NCBI GenBank assembly: GCA_029202985.1
Contig: CP119316.1
Coordinates: 682,001-746,000, forward strand
DNA length: 64,000 nt
DNA from: Candidatus Andeanibacterium colombiense
Lineage (GTDB): Bacteria; Pseudomonadota; Alphaproteobacteria; Sphingomonadales; Sphingomonadaceae
Direction of reading: 5' to 3'
In this document: positions 30,057-38,797 of the stretch, piece by piece
Layout: each line of letters opens with the position of its first letter
How positions within the stretch are numbered: the first letter of the stretch is position 1
Program-made: the position numbers and the translations under genes
Notes under the pieces: model-generated
What the model was told of the DNA's origin: nothing
Seen by the model: only the letters and a program-made list of their open reading frames with translations
The model's database searches: none

Positions 30057-30208
30057 CCCCCTCTCCAACTGCGGCTAGCCCCTTTCAGGGCCAAGCCTTC
30101 GTATCCTCTCCCGCTGGGGGAGAGGAGCGCCACTTTCTATCCTCTCCCCTTGCGGGAGAGGATAGTGGAGCTTGCCGCGCCAGCGGCTAGCGGAACTTGG
30201 AGAGGGGG
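30057..30208. repeat. Nested inverted repeat in a 318-bp intergenic gap
   Basis: Outer arms CCCCCTCTCCAA (30057-30068) and TTGGAGAGGGGG (30197-30208) are exact reverse complements. Inside are two hairpins of the form TCCTCTCCC...GGGAGAGGA, around 30105-30165, and inverted copies of GCGGCTAGC. It belongs to the common family of intergenic palindromes in GC-rich proteobacteria. The rest of the gap to 30373 holds no gene that I can support. Confidence 0.75.
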
Positions 30209-30373
30209 CAATTCGCTTTCCTACACTCGCCGGTTGTGCTCAAACGCCCGGATGCTTCAAGCCGCCCCTCGCCAGCTCCAAAACCAAGCAATTCCGCGCA
30301 TCACGGCCACCCTGGCGCCGGAAGATTTTATCCGCTTCGAACCGTGTCAACCGCGTCAACTTCGGGGCGAATC

Positions 30374-31141
30374 GTGACCCGTCCCGCCGTCCTCGTAACC
30401 GGCGGCGCGAAGCGGATCGGCGCGGCGATCGTGCGGCGGTTCGCGGCCGAGGGCTGGCACACGGTGATCCATTGCAACCACTCGCGGGGCGAAGCGGAAC
30501 AACTCGCCGACAGTCTGCCCTCTGCCGAGATCGTCCAGTGCGACCTGATCGACAGCGAGGCGGCGATCGCGATGATCGAGCGGCTCGCCGCGCGGCTGCC
30601 GGACTGGCGGGTGCTGGTCAATTCGGCTTCGATCTTCGTGCCCGACGATGCGACAGGGCTCGATCCCGAGACCAGCCGCCGCTCGATGCGGATCAACGCG
30701 GTCTCGCCGGTGCGGATGGCGCAGGCGTTCCTCAGGAACGCGCGGGCCGACAGCGGGCGGCGGGTGATCGCGATCACCGACCAGAAGCTCGCGAATCCGA
30801 ACCCCGACTTCTTCTCCTACACAATGAGCAAGCACGCGCTTGCCGCGACCGTGCCGATGCTGGCGATGGCGGATGTTCGGGCGGACGACCGGACCTACGC
30901 CCTCGCTCCCGGCGCGATCCTGCCGAGCTACGACCAGATCGCCGGCGAATTCGAAGTGTCGGGCCGGCTCAATCTGCTGAAACGCCTGACCGACCCCGGG
31001 GAGATCGCGGACGCGGCCTTCTTCCTCGCGCAGGGCCACCTCTCCAGCGGCAGCACGCTGTTTGTCGATTCCGGCCAGCACCTGCTTTCGCAAAGCCGCG
31101 ATGTGCTCTATCTGGCGCGTGAGGAGAGACCGGCGCGATGA
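30374..31141 (+). CDS. SDR oxidoreductase, pteridine reductase-like
   Basis: A 255-residue Rossmann-fold short-chain dehydrogenase. The nucleotide motif VLVTGGAKRIGAAI and the following HCNHSRGEAEQL resemble pteridine or dihydromonapterin reductases (FolM/PTR1), in which an Arg or Lys after the glycine loop gives NADPH preference. Catalytic Tyr149 and Lys153 are in YTMSK. Translation starts at GTG 30374 after GGGGCGA. The frame is open further upstream, but that segment is a repeat-rich gap. It overlaps the cytochrome gene by 4 bp. Confidence 0.86.
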   Translation: MTRPAVLVTGGAKRIGAAIVRRFAAEGWHTVIHCNHSRGEAEQLADSLPSAEIVQCDLIDSEAAIAMIERLAARLPDWRVLVNSASIFVPDDATGLDPETSRRSMRINAVSPVRMAQAFLRNARADSGRRVIAITDQKLANPNPDFFSYTMSKHALAATVPMLAMADVRADDRTYALAPGAILPSYDQIAGEFEVSGRLNLLKRLTDPGEIADAAFFLAQGHLSSGSTLFVDSGQHLLSQSRDVLYLAREERPAR

Positions 31142-31815
31142 AGAAGCGTCATGCCCTGACGACGCGCCTGTGGCACTGGCTCAACGCCGTGTGCCTTGTG
31201 GTGATGTTCATGTCGGGCCTCAACATCTTCAATGCCCATCCCCGGCTTTACTGGGGTCAGTGGGGTTTCGAGCGGGCGGACGCCTGGCTGGTGCTCCACC
31301 GCTTCCCCGGCTGGATCACGCTGCCGCAGCATTACAGCCTGGCCGAGGGGCGGCTGTGGCATTTGCTGTTCGCCTGGCCGTTTGCCTTTGGGCTGCTCGG
31401 CTTCGTGATCGCCTCGCTGGCGAACCGCCATTTCTGGCGCGATCTGGTCACCGGGCACAGCGATTGGCGCTGGAGCTCGATCCGCGCCGATATCGTCAAG
31501 CATTTGAAGCTCGATTTCGAGCATCACGGTTCGAAGTTCAATTTCCTCCAGAAGATCGCCTATGGCGCGGTGATCTTCATCCTGCTGCCGCTGATGATCT
31601 TTACCGGGATCACGATGAGCCCCGGAATGGATGCGAACTGGCCGTGGTTGCTCGACATCTTCGGCGGGCGCCAGAGCGCGCGCTCGATCCATTTCATCTG
31701 CGCCTGGTCGCTGGTCGCGTTCTTCGTGCTGCATATCGTGCTGGTGCTGCTGTCGGGTCCGATCCGGCAGATCCGCGAGATGATCACCGGCGGCACGGCG
31801 GAGACCGAGGCGTGA
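31138..31815 (+). CDS. Cytochrome b/b6-type membrane protein
   Basis: A 225-residue inner-membrane dihaem-type cytochrome b (Ni/Fe-hydrogenase b-type or formate-dehydrogenase gamma fold). Four hydrophobic segments carry histidines suited to haem ligation: LTTRLWHWLNAVCLVV, EGRLWHLLFAWPFAF, AVIFILLPLMIFTGI and RSIHFICAWSLVAFFVLHIV. It overlaps both neighbours and probably passes electrons between the quinone pool and the molybdoprotein encoded next. Confidence 0.9.
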   Translation: MKKRHALTTRLWHWLNAVCLVVMFMSGLNIFNAHPRLYWGQWGFERADAWLVLHRFPGWITLPQHYSLAEGRLWHLLFAWPFAFGLLGFVIASLANRHFWRDLVTGHSDWRWSSIRADIVKHLKLDFEHHGSKFNFLQKIAYGAVIFILLPLMIFTGITMSPGMDANWPWLLDIFGGRQSARSIHFICAWSLVAFFVLHIVLVLLSGPIRQIREMITGGTAETEA

Positions 31816-32552
31816 AGCGGCGCGGCTTCATCGCCGGGATCGCCGCGCTGTTCGTGGCGGGCTGTTCCAAAGTGGCCGGGAGCGGCCCGGTATCCTCGCT
31901 GCTCGACGCGGCCGAGGGCTGGAACCGCAACCTCCACGACCTGCTCGGCCGCCGCAGCGCGATGGCGCGCGAGTTCACCCTTGCCGATATCTCGCCCGAT
32001 TTCCGCGGCAACGGCACTGTCAATCCGGACAGCGAGACTTACGAATCCTTCAGGCTGGGTGATTTCATCGACTGGAAGGTCGCGGTTTCCGGCTTGGTCG
32101 AGCAACCGCTGGCGCTCTCCCTGGCTGAGATTCGGGCAATGCCGCAGCGGACCCAGATCACCCGCCACGACTGCGTCGAGGGCTGGAGCGCGATCGCCCA
32201 GTGGACCGGGCCGCAATTGGCGCATGTGCTGAACCTCGCCCGGCTCAAGCCCGAGGCGAGGTTCATCGTGTTTCGCTGCGCCGACAATCTCAACGGCGCG
32301 GATTATTACGAGAGCATCGATCTGGTCGATGCGTTCCACCCGCAAACGATCCTCGCCCATGCGCTCAATGGCGAGCCGCTGCCGGTCAAGAACGGCGCGC
32401 CGCTGCGGATGCGGATCGAGCGCCAGCTCGGCTACAAGCACGCCAAATACGTCACCGGGATCGAGGCCGTCGCAAGCCTCGCGGCTATCGGCGGCGGAAA
32501 AGGCGGCTATTGGGAAGATCGCACCGGCTACGAATGGTATGCCGGTATCTGA
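31812..32552 (+). CDS. Molybdopterin-dependent oxidoreductase (sulfite-oxidase fold), Tat-exported lipoprotein
   Basis: A 246-residue molybdoenzyme. The N-terminus MKRRGFIAGIAALFVAGCSK combines a twin-arginine motif with a lipobox (Cys18), so it should be exported folded and anchored to a membrane. The Mo-coordinating Cys is probably Cys121 in RHDCVEGWSAIAQWTG, the CxxGW motif of the sulfite oxidase/MsrP fold. The start GTG overlaps the cytochrome stop as GTGA. By analogy with MsrPQ, the cytochrome b gene just upstream is the likely electron partner. The substrate is unknown. Confidence 0.88.
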   Translation: MKRRGFIAGIAALFVAGCSKVAGSGPVSSLLDAAEGWNRNLHDLLGRRSAMAREFTLADISPDFRGNGTVNPDSETYESFRLGDFIDWKVAVSGLVEQPLALSLAEIRAMPQRTQITRHDCVEGWSAIAQWTGPQLAHVLNLARLKPEARFIVFRCADNLNGADYYESIDLVDAFHPQTILAHALNGEPLPVKNGAPLRMRIERQLGYKHAKYVTGIEAVASLAAIGGGKGGYWEDRTGYEWYAGI

Positions 32553-32625
32553 AGCGCCGCGCGATTGACGCGGGCGAGCGCGCAATTCATGCACGCTGTT
32601 CGAAAATTGAAGGGACTGGGTTTTA

Positions 32626-33909
32626 ATGTGGTTGCTTGAGAAGATGCTGCGGAAGCTGATCCGTAAGGGGAAGCTGATCGTCACCGATTACGACGGCAAG
32701 GAATACATCTTCGGCGATCCGCACAGCACCGACGAGCCGATCCGCCTGCGGATGATGGACAAGGGCGCCGCCTTCCACATCGCCAAGGACCCGCGTGTCG
32801 GCGCGGGTGAAGCCTATATGGACGGGCGCATGGTGGTCGAAGCCCCGCACGACATTCGCGACCTGCTGCTGTTCGCCGGCGCCAATGGCGAAGGTGAGAA
32901 CGAGGATGCATTCGAGCCCCATGGCAAGCTCCGCCAGCTGGCCGGGCGCATCGCCTACAAGATCGACAGCTTCAACGATCGCCGCGCGGCCCGCAAGAAC
33001 GCCGAACACACCTACAACCTCACCCGCCAGCTCTACGAGCTGTTCCTCGACGAGGACCGCCAATACACGATGGCCTATTATCGCGATCCGTCGGTCAGCC
33101 TCGAAAAAGCGCAGATGGACAAAAAGGCGCATATCGCGGCCAAGCTCAACCTCGATCCGGCGACCAGCAGCGGCAAGACCGTGCTCGACATCGGTTGCGG
33201 CTGGGGCGGCCTCGCGCTGTACCTGCACAAGCATTACGACGTCGACGTGCTGGGCGTCGCCCTCGCCCCCGATCAGATCGCCTTCTGCCAGGAACGCGCG
33301 AAGGAAGCCGGGGTCGAAGACCGGGTGAAGTTCAAGCTGATGGACTACCGCGATGTCGAGGGCCAGTTCGACCGGATCACTTCGGTCGGCCTGCTCGAAC
33401 ATGTCGGCACGCCGCAATATCCGGGGTTCTACGAACACACCTACAAATTGCTCAAGCCCGACGGCGTGATGTTCTCGCATTGCTGCGGCCGCGCGCATGG
33501 CCCGGGCATGACCGATGCCTGGACCCGCAAATACATCTTCCCGGGCGGCTATATCCCGGCGCTGTCCGAAATGGTGGTCGAAAGCGAGAAGGCCGGCTGG
33601 CAGATCATGGATGTCGAGGCGATGCGCTTCCATTATGCGCACACGCTGGAGGAATGGTATCGCCGCACCCAGATGCACCGCGAGGAAATCACCGCGCTGT
33701 ATGACGAACGGTTCTACCGGATGTGGGAATTCTACCTCGCCGGCGCCGAGCAGAGCTTCCGCCACGGCGGGCTGGTCAACTGGCAGCTGCAATATGTGAA
33801 GAGCCGTTCGGCGATCCCGATGACCCGCGAATATATCGACGAGGAAAGCGCCCGGCTGCGTGCACTCGACGAAGTGCCCGAATGGCATCTGGCGCAAGCG
33901 GCGGAATAG
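32626..33909 (+). CDS. Cyclopropane-fatty-acyl-phospholipid synthase family, copy 1
   Basis: A 427-residue SAM-dependent enzyme that should methylenate or methylate cis double bonds of membrane lipids. An N-terminal lipid-binding domain (about 1-150) contains AKDPRVGAGEAYMDGRMVVE. The methyltransferase core follows (TVLDIGCGWGGLALYL; VEGQFDRITSVGLLEHVG). In the segment after the core this copy reads MFSHCCGRAHGPG, where the tandem copy reads LTHTIGRT. It ends WHLAQAAE, as does copy 2, so the pair arose by duplication. Confidence 0.9.
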   Translation: MWLLEKMLRKLIRKGKLIVTDYDGKEYIFGDPHSTDEPIRLRMMDKGAAFHIAKDPRVGAGEAYMDGRMVVEAPHDIRDLLLFAGANGEGENEDAFEPHGKLRQLAGRIAYKIDSFNDRRAARKNAEHTYNLTRQLYELFLDEDRQYTMAYYRDPSVSLEKAQMDKKAHIAAKLNLDPATSSGKTVLDIGCGWGGLALYLHKHYDVDVLGVALAPDQIAFCQERAKEAGVEDRVKFKLMDYRDVEGQFDRITSVGLLEHVGTPQYPGFYEHTYKLLKPDGVMFSHCCGRAHGPGMTDAWTRKYIFPGGYIPALSEMVVESEKAGWQIMDVEAMRFHYAHTLEEWYRRTQMHREEITALYDERFYRMWEFYLAGAEQSFRHGGLVNWQLQYVKSRSAIPMTREYIDEESARLRALDEVPEWHLAQAAE

Positions 33910-33948
33910 GTGATTGCGGCAGGCTTTGGGGGGCTTTAGATCGATCTC

Positions 33949-35214
33949 ATGTGGTTACTCGATAAGCTCCTGAAGCACCTCGTCAAACATGGCCGGCTGG
34001 TGGTGGTCGACCATGACGGCACGCGTCACGAATATGGCGACGCCGGTGCCGATCCGATCACCGTCCGCCTGACCGACAAGGGCGCGGCGCTGCATATCGC
34101 CAAGGACCCGCGCATGGGCGCGGGCGAGGCCTATATGGACGGGCGGATGGTGGTCGAACCGCCGCACGACATTCGCGACATGGTGCTGTTCCTGATGGAA
34201 CAGGCGCGGCGCGACGATGCCAAGGCGCTCAAGCCGAAGAACCCGCTGCGCCGCGCGGTGGGCAAGATCGCCTCGCAGCTCGACCAGCTCAATTCGCGCA
34301 CGCGCTCAAGCAAGAACGTGGTCCACCATTACGGGCTGACCCGCCAGTTCTACGAGCTGTTCCTCGACGCGGACCGGCAATATACGATGGCCTATTTCCG
34401 CGATCCGGCGAACACGCTGGAGCAGGCCCAGCTCGACAAGAAGGCGCTGGTAGCGGCCAAGCTCCGGCTTCAGCCGGGGATGCGGGTGCTCGATATCGGC
34501 TGCGGCTGGGGCGGGCTCGGGCTCTATCTCAACCGGATGTACGGCTGCGAAGTGCTCGGCGTCAGCCTCGCGCCCGACCAGGTTAAATTCGCCAATGAGC
34601 GCGCCGAAGCCGCAGGCGTGGCCGACAAGGTCAAGTTCGAGCTGATCGATTATCGCGACGTATCCGGCCAGTTCGACCGCATCACCAGCATCGGCATGCT
34701 CGAGCATGTCGGCCGCACCCGCTACGGCGAGTATTTCGCCAAGACCTTCGACCTGCTGGCCAACGACGGGATCATGCTGACCCACACGATCGGCCGCACC
34801 CGCACCAGCCTGACCACCGACAAGTGGAACCGCACCTATATCTTCCCGGGCCACTATCTCCCGTCAGTCTCGCAACTGTCCTTCGCGATGGAGGAGACCG
34901 GCTGGGAGATCGGCGATCTCGAGATCCTGCGCTATCACTATGCGCATACGCTGAAGGACTGGTACGACCGGGCCTGCCAGCACCAGGCCGAGATCGAGGC
35001 GCTCTATGACGAGCGCCTGTTCCGCATGTGGCAGTTCTATCTGGTCGGCGCGGAACAGGGCTTCCGCCACGGCAAGATGGTCAATTTCCAGTTCCAGACC
35101 GTCAAGCAGCGCAGCGCCCTGCCGATGACGCGCGACTATATGGTCGAGGAAGCGCAGCGACTGATGGCGCGCGAGCAGGCGCCGGTGTGGCATCTGGGGC
35201 AGGCGGCGGAATAG
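33949..35214 (+). CDS. cfa: Cyclopropane-fatty-acyl-phospholipid synthase family, copy 2
   Basis: A 421-residue tandem paralogue of the preceding gene, 39 bp downstream in the same direction. It shares the MWLLxKxLxxL opening, HIAKDPRMGAGEAYMDGRMV, VLDIGCGWGGLGLYL, QFDRITSIGMLEHVG and the WHLGQAAE end. It keeps the typical HTIG segment (MLTHTIGRT) of characterised CFA synthases, so it is the better candidate for the canonical enzyme. The gene symbol is tentative for that reason. Confidence 0.9.
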   Translation: MWLLDKLLKHLVKHGRLVVVDHDGTRHEYGDAGADPITVRLTDKGAALHIAKDPRMGAGEAYMDGRMVVEPPHDIRDMVLFLMEQARRDDAKALKPKNPLRRAVGKIASQLDQLNSRTRSSKNVVHHYGLTRQFYELFLDADRQYTMAYFRDPANTLEQAQLDKKALVAAKLRLQPGMRVLDIGCGWGGLGLYLNRMYGCEVLGVSLAPDQVKFANERAEAAGVADKVKFELIDYRDVSGQFDRITSIGMLEHVGRTRYGEYFAKTFDLLANDGIMLTHTIGRTRTSLTTDKWNRTYIFPGHYLPSVSQLSFAMEETGWEIGDLEILRYHYAHTLKDWYDRACQHQAEIEALYDERLFRMWQFYLVGAEQGFRHGKMVNFQFQTVKQRSALPMTRDYMVEEAQRLMAREQAPVWHLGQAAE

Positions 35215-35259
35215 GACCCGCCCTTGCCTAGCCCCGCCGCCGCGTTCTAGGCGGCGCGG

Positions 35260-36594
35260 ATGGAAGCCGGCCTCCCCCCTCCCCCGCTGACCCGCCGCGC
35301 GGTGTTCGCGCAGTCGTGGCCGATCATGGTCGGGCAGGCGTCGATCCCGCTGGTCGGCCTGGTCGACACGGTGGTGATCGGGCGCACCGGCAATGTCGCC
35401 GCGCTTGCCGGGGTCGCGCTCGGCGCGGTGGTGATCAACCTCGTGCTGTGGAGTTTCGGCTTCCTGCGCATGGGGATGACCGGGCTGACCGCCCAGGCCG
35501 AAGGCGCGGGCAACCGGCGGGAGGTCGAGGCGCTGCTGCTGCGCGGGCTGATCGCCGGCTTCGGGATCGGGGCGCTGATCCTGCTGCTGCACTATCCGCT
35601 CGCGCTGCTGGCGTTCTCGCTGCTGGCGGGCGGTGCGGAGGTGACCGGCGAGGCGCATCTTTACGTCGGCGCCTGTTTCCTCGGTGCCCCGGCCGCGCTG
35701 GCGGTGTTCGCGATCACCGGCTGGCTGTTCGGGCTCGGCCGCTCGCGCGCGGCGCTGGTGCTGCAACTGGTGATGAACCTCGCCAATATCGGGCTGTCGA
35801 CCTGGCTGGTGTGCGGCCTGCACCTGGGCGCGCACGGGGTCGGCCTGGCCGCGGCCGGGGCGCAGTGGGCCGCGCTGGCGGCCGGGCTGGCGATCGTCAC
35901 CCGCGTCGCCGGGGCTGATCTGCTCGCCCTCGCCCGCCGCGCGGGAATCGCAACACTGTTCGAACGCGCGGCGCTCGCCCGGCTGTTCGCGGTCAACCGC
36001 GACCTGATGATCCGCACGATCGCGCTGCTGCTGCTGCTGACCTGGTTCGCCAATGCCGGGGCCCGGCTGGGCACGGTGGCACTGGCGGCGAACCAGGTGC
36101 TGATGCAATTCGTCAACATCGCCGCCTTCATCCTCGACGCTTTCGCCTTCACTGCCGAAGCCCGCGTCGGCAACGCGATCGGTGCGGGCTCGCGCGCGCA
36201 ATTCCTGCGCGCGGTACGATTGACCGGCGAATACTCCCTCGGCTGCGGCGCGCTGATGGCAGTGGGCTTCTGGCTGGCGGGGGACGCGCTCATCGCCGCG
36301 ATCACGTCCGACCCTGAACTGCGCCAGCGCGCCGCGCTCTACCTCCCCTTCGCCGCGCTGGTGCCGCTGGCCGGGATGCCGAGCTGGCTGCTCGACGGGA
36401 TCTTCATCGGCGCGACCCGCGGCCATGCCTTGCGCAATGCCGCGGTGGCCGCGACCGTGATCTACGTCGCGCTCGACCTTGCGCTGCGCCCCTGGGGCGC
36501 GGCCGGGCTGTGGACCGCATTCCTGCTCAGCTACATCCTGCGCGCGCTGACCCTCTCCGCCGGGCTGCCCGGACTGCTGAAATCATTGCGATAA
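35260..36594 (+). CDS. MATE family efflux transporter (DinF-like)
   Basis: A 444-residue inner-membrane antiporter with 12 predicted hydrophobic segments in two halves. The first (SWPIMVGQASIPLVGLVDTV) and the repeated motif (FGFLRMGMTGLTAQAEGAG) are typical of the DinF branch, which exports organic cations or oxidised metabolites. It is followed by argG on the same strand after 63 bp. The substrate is unknown. Confidence 0.92.
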   Translation: MEAGLPPPPLTRRAVFAQSWPIMVGQASIPLVGLVDTVVIGRTGNVAALAGVALGAVVINLVLWSFGFLRMGMTGLTAQAEGAGNRREVEALLLRGLIAGFGIGALILLLHYPLALLAFSLLAGGAEVTGEAHLYVGACFLGAPAALAVFAITGWLFGLGRSRAALVLQLVMNLANIGLSTWLVCGLHLGAHGVGLAAAGAQWAALAAGLAIVTRVAGADLLALARRAGIATLFERAALARLFAVNRDLMIRTIALLLLLTWFANAGARLGTVALAANQVLMQFVNIAAFILDAFAFTAEARVGNAIGAGSRAQFLRAVRLTGEYSLGCGALMAVGFWLAGDALIAAITSDPELRQRAALYLPFAALVPLAGMPSWLLDGIFIGATRGHALRNAAVAATVIYVALDLALRPWGAAGLWTAFLLSYILRALTLSAGLPGLLKSLR

Positions 36595-36657
36595 GCCGGC
36601 CCGGCTGTTAGGCGCGCCCGCGTAAATCAGCGGCCTATTTCCAGCGGAGCTTGCCCA

Positions 36658-37872
36658 ATGTCCGATATCAAGCGTGTCGTTCTCGCCTATTCCGGTGGCC
36701 TCGACACCAGCGTGATCCTCAAGTGGCTGCAGGTGACCTATGGCTGCGAGGTTGTGACCTTCACCGCCGATCTCGGCCAGGGCGAGGAGCTGGAGCCCGC
36801 GCGCGCCAAGGCCAAGCTGATGGGCGTACCCGACGAGCACATCTATATCGACGATCTGCGCGAGGAATTCGTGCGCGACTTCGTATTCCCGATGATGCGC
36901 GCCAATGCCCGTTACGAAGGCGATTACCTGCTCGGCACCTCGATCGCCCGCCCGCTGATCTCCAAGCGCCTGATCGAGATCGCGCGCGAAACCGGGGCCG
37001 ACGCGGTCGCTCACGGCGCGACCGGCAAGGGCAACGACCAGGTCCGCTTCGAACTGTCCGCCTATGCGCTGGAACCCAACATCAAGGTCATCGCCCCGTG
37101 GCGCGAATGGGACCTCACCAGCCGCACCGCGCTGATCGCCTGGGCCGAGGAACACCAGATCCCGGTGCCGAAGGACAAGCGCGGCGAAAGCCCGTTCTCG
37201 ACCGATGCGAACATGCTCCACACCTCGTCCGAGGGCAAAGTGCTGGAGGATCCGTGGCAGGAGACCCCGGACTACGTCTATTCGCGCACGGTCAACCCGG
37301 AAGACGCGCCCGACACCCCCGAATACATCACGATCGACTTCGAACGCGGCGACGGCACCGCGCTGAACGGCACGGCGATGAGCCCGGCCACCCTGCTGAC
37401 CGCGCTCAACGAGCTCGGCCGCAAACACGGCATCGGCCGGCTCGACCTGGTCGAGAATCGCTTCGTGGGCATGAAGAGCCGCGGGATGTACGAAACTCCC
37501 GGCGGCGAGATCTACGCCCGCGCGCATCGCGGGATCGAAAGCATCACGCTCGATCGCGGCGCGGCGCATCTCAAGGATGAGCTGATGCCGAAATATGCCG
37601 AGCTGATCTACAACGGCTTCTGGTTCTCTCCTGAGCGCGAGATGCTGCAGGCGGCGATCGACCACAGCCAGGCCAGGGTCAGCGGCACGGTGCGGCTCAA
37701 GCTCTACAAGGGATCGGCCAATGTGGTCGGGCGCAAGAGCCCCAACTCGCTCTACTCCGAACGCCACGTAACCTTTGAGGACGATGCCGGCGCCTATGAC
37801 CAGAAGGACGCGGCGGGCTTCATCAAGCTCAACGCGCTCCGCCTGCGCCTGCTGGCCCAACGCGATCGGTAA
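36658..37872 (+). CDS. argG: Argininosuccinate synthase
   Basis: Joins citrulline and aspartate with ATP in arginine biosynthesis. The 404-residue protein has the P-loop-like ATP pyrophosphatase motif VVLAYSGGLDTSVILKWL and the signatures HGATGKGNDQVRFE and YETPGGEIYARAHRG. It is full length compared with the family. GGAG lies ten bases before the ATG. Confidence 0.98.
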   Translation: MSDIKRVVLAYSGGLDTSVILKWLQVTYGCEVVTFTADLGQGEELEPARAKAKLMGVPDEHIYIDDLREEFVRDFVFPMMRANARYEGDYLLGTSIARPLISKRLIEIARETGADAVAHGATGKGNDQVRFELSAYALEPNIKVIAPWREWDLTSRTALIAWAEEHQIPVPKDKRGESPFSTDANMLHTSSEGKVLEDPWQETPDYVYSRTVNPEDAPDTPEYITIDFERGDGTALNGTAMSPATLLTALNELGRKHGIGRLDLVENRFVGMKSRGMYETPGGEIYARAHRGIESITLDRGAAHLKDELMPKYAELIYNGFWFSPEREMLQAAIDHSQARVSGTVRLKLYKGSANVVGRKSPNSLYSERHVTFEDDAGAYDQKDAAGFIKLNALRLRLLAQRDR

Positions 37873-37959
37873 TCTGGGGAGAAATTCGCGCTGCGCCGCA
37901 GCGGAACCGCACCCTACAGCAGCATTCTTTAGCAGCCGCAATGCGCGGAGGCGAGTTAT

Positions 37960-38005
37960 CCCCACTTATCCACCGCCAAAACGGCAAAGAGTGGATAAGT
38001 CGGGG
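37960..38005. terminator. Hairpin downstream of argG with DnaA-box-like arms
   Basis: Arms CCCCACTTATCCAC (37960-37973) and GTGGATAAGTCGGGG (37991-38005) pair with one bulge. A smaller GCC-AAAAC-GGC hairpin sits in the loop. It is about 90 bp after the argG stop and could end its transcript, although no U-run follows. The arms include near-consensus DnaA boxes (TTATCCAC). Confidence 0.45.
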
Positions 38006-38186
38006 TTGCCACGCTTGTGCGACTCGCCCGCAAGGCGCAGCTTCAAGGCATCGGAAACGTCCGCCGGAACACTCCTCGGAAGGTGTAATAGCCTGAAAAG
38101 AAGTGGAAAAGCTGGAAGCTCCCGACGCGATGGCGAAAGCTGCGCGGCTTGGAAACGGGCATAATCGCCAGGATCTCCGGATTCTT

Positions 38187-38490
38187 GCGTGGCCCGAACA
38201 AGAGACGCGAAAGAGCGCCATCGGTTGGCCGGTCAATCCGGCTCGCGCGTGGATGGAACCGCAAGGGCTTCGGCCGGAACGGAACCAGGTGAAGCGCAAG
38301 GGCCCCCACGGATTGGCCGACCGCGGAACCGCCAGGCCGGAAGGAAAGGTGCTTGCACCCGCCCGACCCGCCTGACGGAACCGGCTGCCGGCGCGAGCGC
38401 CGGGCGACATAGCCGCTCTTCGGAACGGCGAAACGCCGGCCGCACGACCGGTGCAGTGAGGCCGGCAGCAATGCCGGCCTCATTTGTTTG
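38187..38490 (+). ncRNA. Candidate small RNA ending in a strong terminator
   Basis: The segment has many GGAAC-type purine-rich loops between GC-rich stretches and ends in an intrinsic terminator. The terminator is a perfect 9-bp stem, GAGGCCGGC / GCCGGCCTC (38458-38466 and 38473-38481), followed by ATTTGTTTG. No ORF accounts for the terminator, which is almost 600 bp past argG. The 5' end given is a guess and I match it to no known RNA family. Confidence 0.3.
38458..38490 (+). terminator. Rho-independent terminator
   Basis: Perfect 9-bp stem GAGGCCGGC / GCCGGCCTC with AGCAAT loop, followed by ATTTGTTTG. It is the strongest terminator in the argG-rlpA gap. Confidence 0.75.
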
Positions 38491-38797
38491 CATCACCGCT
38501 CCGTTTCCCAACTCCAGCAGTCTCACCCGAGCCCCTGCGCGGGCAGGGCCTCAGGCCGTTCGCACAGCGCGGAAACTGCCCGAGGTCCCTGCCTTCGCAG
38601 GGCCGCAAGCGCCGGATTCGATTCGCCGAAACCATAATTAGCCCGCCGTTAACCAACCTCAAGCGGACTTGAACTTGCGGGAAAACTTCACGGCTCGCCC
38701 GGTTTCGGGCTCCATTCCGCGCCGAGCCGTTCCCCACCATCGACAAGCCGTTCTCCGTTCATGTTCCGCGCCAAAACATCGGTTAGGGCCAGCCGCG

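Larger units (their letters stand above)
37873..38797. other. 925-bp non-coding stretch between argG and rlpA
   Basis: Several short open frames cross this stretch, but none has convincing protein character or a good start. It contains a hairpin with DnaA-box-like arms (37960-38005), a purine-rich segment dense in GGAACC/GGAACGG motifs (about 38190-38440), and a strong terminator (38458-38490). A small RNA is possible. The remainder up to rlpA shows nothing recognisable. Confidence 0.5.

Noticed and set aside
37829..38410. Minus-strand and plus-strand ORFs in the argG-rlpA gap
   Set aside because: They read as Ser/Arg/Gly-rich nonsense, partly antisense to the argG 3' end. A 90-codon GTG-started plus-strand frame (38103-38375) is a little better but lacks any recognisable feature.
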